Of a stretch of DNA of 64,000 nucleotides, positions 62,292-64,000 are shown in pieces. The translations under genes and the position numbers were made by a program. Every line of letters starts with the position of its first letter. Position 1 is the stretch's first letter. Below the pieces are notes generated by a model, which was not told where the DNA came from, ran no database searches, and worked only from the letters and a program-made list of their open reading frames with translations. The DNA comes from Oleiphilus messinensis (lineage in GTDB: Bacteria; Pseudomonadota; Gammaproteobacteria; Pseudomonadales; Oleiphilaceae): NCBI RefSeq assembly GCF_002162375.1, contig NZ_CP021425.1, positions 124,001 to 188,000 of the forward strand. The letters are read 5' to 3'.

Positions 62292-62638
62292 TTTGTGTTG
62301 TCCTCGCCAGTCGTGGATGTTCGTTTGTGCTTTACGTACTCGATGATTGCTTCGGCTGCTTTTTTCTTGATCGCGAGATGGTCAGAGGGTGGCAGGTCAA
62401 ATTGCTCTGCCAGCAAGGCGAAATCGTCTTCGTGCAGGCTTACCGTCAGGCGTGGACGTACCGGCTTGCCGCTGTAGGGCAGGCCCAATATCCGGCGAAT
62501 CTGGTCGGAAGGGGTCAGGTGATGGTGCAGTGCTTCTTCGCGCACTGCAATTTGAACGTCTTCGGACACGGAAAAAGCCACCTGGGTTGCTTTTGCCGCC
62601 GTTTTCTCTTTTTCCCAACGCTCTACTTTTTTAATCAT
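62288..62638 (-). CDS. Small protein with two ribbon-helix-helix-like segments
   Basis: 116 aa, soluble. Two similar stretches are seen: QVAFSVSEDVQIAVREEALH and RPRLTVSLHEDDFALLAEQF, each a short strand followed by helices, as in ribbon-helix-helix proteins. A basic N-terminus (MIKKVERWEKEKTAAKATQ) and tail follow this idea. The stop overlaps the GTG of the rhomboid gene. No family name is recognised; a DNA-binding role is inference. Confidence 0.6.
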   Translation of the reverse strand: MIKKVERWEKEKTAAKATQVAFSVSEDVQIAVREEALHHHLTPSDQIRRILGLPYSGKPVRPRLTVSLHEDDFALLAEQFDLPPSDHLAIKKKAAEAIIEYVKHKRTSTTGEDNTK

Positions 62639-62685
62639 AAGGGGATTACACGGTTAGGGACTTTGGTCGCGTGATTCAGAGCGTG

Positions 62686-62706
62686 AGGCCCTCAGTGGGA
62701 GGGCCT
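62686..62706. terminator. Hairpin after the pspA-like gene
   Basis: An 8-bp stem AGGCCCTC / GAGGGCCT with a 5-nt loop lies between the minus-strand PspA-like gene and the next minus-strand gene. No T run follows. Confidence 0.4.
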
Positions 62707-62740
62707 GCCGGGGAACGGACTACCATCAGCGACAATCGAA

Positions 62741-63430
62741 TTAGCTCGATTTTGATTTCAGTCTTGCCAGAATGGCGGCAGCGCTGTTTGGATCAGAGCC
62801 GATTCCGGCACTTTTCAGCTTGTCATCCAATGATGTCTCGCTGGTTTCCGCAGCCAGTATATCACCGGCTTCCATTCGATCCTGACGATCGGTTTGTCGC
62901 TGCTTGATTCGGTCCAGAGATTCCCGTGCTGAACTCAGTTTGGAATCTTTATTGGCAATGTTTTCCGTGACCTGAATCGTGGCACGTTGCACGCTTTCTG
63001 TGGTTTTGACGATGGCCAATTCCCGCTCATGATCAGCAATGGTGGAACGGGCCTTGGAAATTTGCGCTTTTAACTGATCAACATGACGGGTAAACGTGCT
63101 CACAATATTCTGTTGTTCACTTAATTCACCTGAGATGCGCGCAAGTCGTTCAGCCACTTCCAGGGCCAGTGCTTCTTCGCCTTTTTCCAGGGCCTGTGTC
63201 GCGTAGCGCTCATTTTCCACAACCTGTTCTTTGAGCTGTGAGATGCGACGTTCGGTTTGCATCTTTTTCGCCATGACTTCGGTTAAATTGCGCTCTGCGT
63301 TACGCAGTTCTTCCTTGGCGTCGCGAATTTCCTGCTCAAAAATACGAATGCCGTTGGCATCGACAACCGCTTCCCCCATTTCGCGTACACCACCACGAAA
63401 TGCAGTCATAATTTTCTTTAGTACGCTCAT
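62741..63430 (-). CDS. PspA/IM30-family protein (YjfJ-like)
   Basis: 229 aa. The helical hairpin family pattern is clear: VLKKIMTAFRGGVREMGEAV, DANGIRIFEQEIRDAKEELR, then coiled coil to about 180 and LDDKLKSAGIGSDPNSAAAI near the end. PspA-type proteins assemble on the inner membrane and protect it. This paralogue resembles E. coli YjfJ more than PspA because it pairs with a DUF2170 gene 26 bp upstream. AGGAG precedes ATG 63430. Confidence 0.9.
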   Translation of the reverse strand: MSVLKKIMTAFRGGVREMGEAVVDANGIRIFEQEIRDAKEELRNAERNLTEVMAKKMQTERRISQLKEQVVENERYATQALEKGEEALALEVAERLARISGELSEQQNIVSTFTRHVDQLKAQISKARSTIADHERELAIVKTTESVQRATIQVTENIANKDSKLSSARESLDRIKQRQTDRQDRMEAGDILAAETSETSLDDKLKSAGIGSDPNSAAAILARLKSKSS

Positions 63431-63456
63431 CTTCGTTCTCCTGATTCAGTGAATCG

Positions 63457-63864
63457 TTACGCTAAGTATTCTTCCAGTGCTTCCAACGCATCGCGTGCGT
63501 TCTGGGCGAGAACCACTATTTCACGCAATATGTTTTCCGGTTTGGATGTTCGCGATAATGCGCCATACACCGCATACTGATTGCCGATCTTCGCGAAAGA
63601 ACTCAAGGGCATGGCGACATTGGCTTCAAGCATTTGTTCATGAAGCTGGGGCCGTTGCTCCTCTCGAATCTCACTCTCATTGAACAGGTAACCAATACAG
63701 AGAATTTGTTCTTCCGTCACGGTGACATACACTGGAATTTCATCCAGATCGGACACCAGTACCTGTAATACTTCCTGTTCACCATCGAATGGCAAACAAT
63801 TGAAGGTATGTCCATTGAACTCTGCTTCTGCGATAAAGAGTGTCAGTTCGTTGAAACTTTCCAT
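63457..63864 (-). CDS. DUF2170 (YjfI) family protein
   Basis: 135 aa: TFNCLPFDGEQEVLQVLVSD, EIPVYVTVTEEQILCIGYLF and MPLSSFAKIGNQYAVYGALS are family phrases. In enterobacteria yjfI precedes the PspA-like yjfJ, and here the same order is seen with a 26-bp gap. A strong AGGAGG site lies 5 bp before the ATG. It is probably part of an envelope-stress-linked module; the biochemical role is not known. Confidence 0.88.
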   Translation of the reverse strand: MESFNELTLFIAEAEFNGHTFNCLPFDGEQEVLQVLVSDLDEIPVYVTVTEEQILCIGYLFNESEIREEQRPQLHEQMLEANVAMPLSSFAKIGNQYAVYGALSRTSKPENILREIVVLAQNARDALEALEEYLA

Positions 63865-64000
63865 TTTTCCTCCTGCGGAGCACTTAATGTCTAAGGGATG
63901 TAGCGTTGAGTAAACCCGATACGTACTGTACCTTCAAGCTTAGCTCATTGCGCCAGCTTCCATGCCTGCCTGTGTTAAAAAAAGGCTCATTCGTCTTATA

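Noticed and set aside
1-64000. CRISPR array, tRNA, rRNA or origin of replication
   Set aside because: No regularly spaced repeat array, cloverleaf-type sequence, rRNA core or DnaA-box cluster was recognised on reading; a covariance-model scan would be needed to exclude a single tRNA.

Overview
The window looks like a chromosomal segment of a gammaproteobacterium of moderate GC. The evidence is the AapJQMP-type amino-acid transporter, the YjfI/PspA pair, ECF sigma/anti-sigma coupling, and Gram-negative lipoproteins and periplasmic proteins. The genus cannot be fixed from the sequence alone; an Oceanospirillales-like marine lineage is only a guess. No rRNA or tRNA gene was recognised.

Layout. 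1-5.2 kb is a polymorphic-toxin island on the minus strand: a 1319-aa DUF4214-containing protein with a C-terminal WHH/HNH nuclease, an overlapping SUKH immunity gene, a clear intrinsic terminator, and a second, Imm49-like immunity gene that runs off the left edge. 5.4-11.4 kb holds housekeeping and small enzymes: a coiled-coil membrane protein, DUF2505, an Mpo1-like protein, a Crp/Fnr regulator, a DUF3291 gene translationally coupled to an FMN glutamate-synthase-like gene, and a glyoxalase-fold protein. 11.46-13.37 kb is an IS607/IS605-type element (HTH-only TnpA remnant plus a zinc-ribbon-less TnpB) abutting a 5'-truncated ABC1/UbiB kinase gene. 14-23.6 kb carries a J-domain protein, a hydrolase, an AraC regulator, a large class A penicillin-binding protein, a YcgL-type nucleotidyltransferase, a TlpA thioredoxin, a methyltransferase and DUF2164.

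23.66-25.26 kb is a nested mobile structure: a MITE-like palindromic element flanked by CTAG, interrupted near its right tip by an IS110-family (IS1111-type) element. The 3' noncoding end of that IS folds into a bridge-RNA-like loop whose two guide segments match the MITE tip it is inserted in. This is the most interesting signal in the window. A Ser/Thr kinase gene ends exactly in the CTAG at the MITE edge. An IS4-family element with perfect 19-bp ends and a 10-bp target duplication follows at 26.9-28.3 kb.

28.4-35.8 kb contains a J-domain membrane protein, a periplasmic solute-binding protein, two lipoproteins, an ECF sigma/anti-sigma pair, a 54-aa membrane peptide found by reading the minus strand, and a lipoprotein-ABC ATPase-permease operon. 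35.8-46.6 kb is a tandem pair of giant trifunctional signalling proteins (Ser/Thr-kinase-like, AAA ATPase, GAF, histidine kinase), both apparently starting at TTG. 46.7-48.5 kb is a HipBA toxin-antitoxin module with three operator-like repeats spaced about 50 bp apart. 48.5-53 kb has a receiver-TPR protein with Asn at the phosphoacceptor position, a spondin-domain protein and a large secreted protein. 53.3-57.7 kb is the aapJQMP operon. 57.7-64 kb has a membrane protein, a cNMP-cNMP-rhodanese protein, an acetate kinase-PduL fusion, a rhomboid protease with a coupled small gene, and the PspA/YjfI pair.
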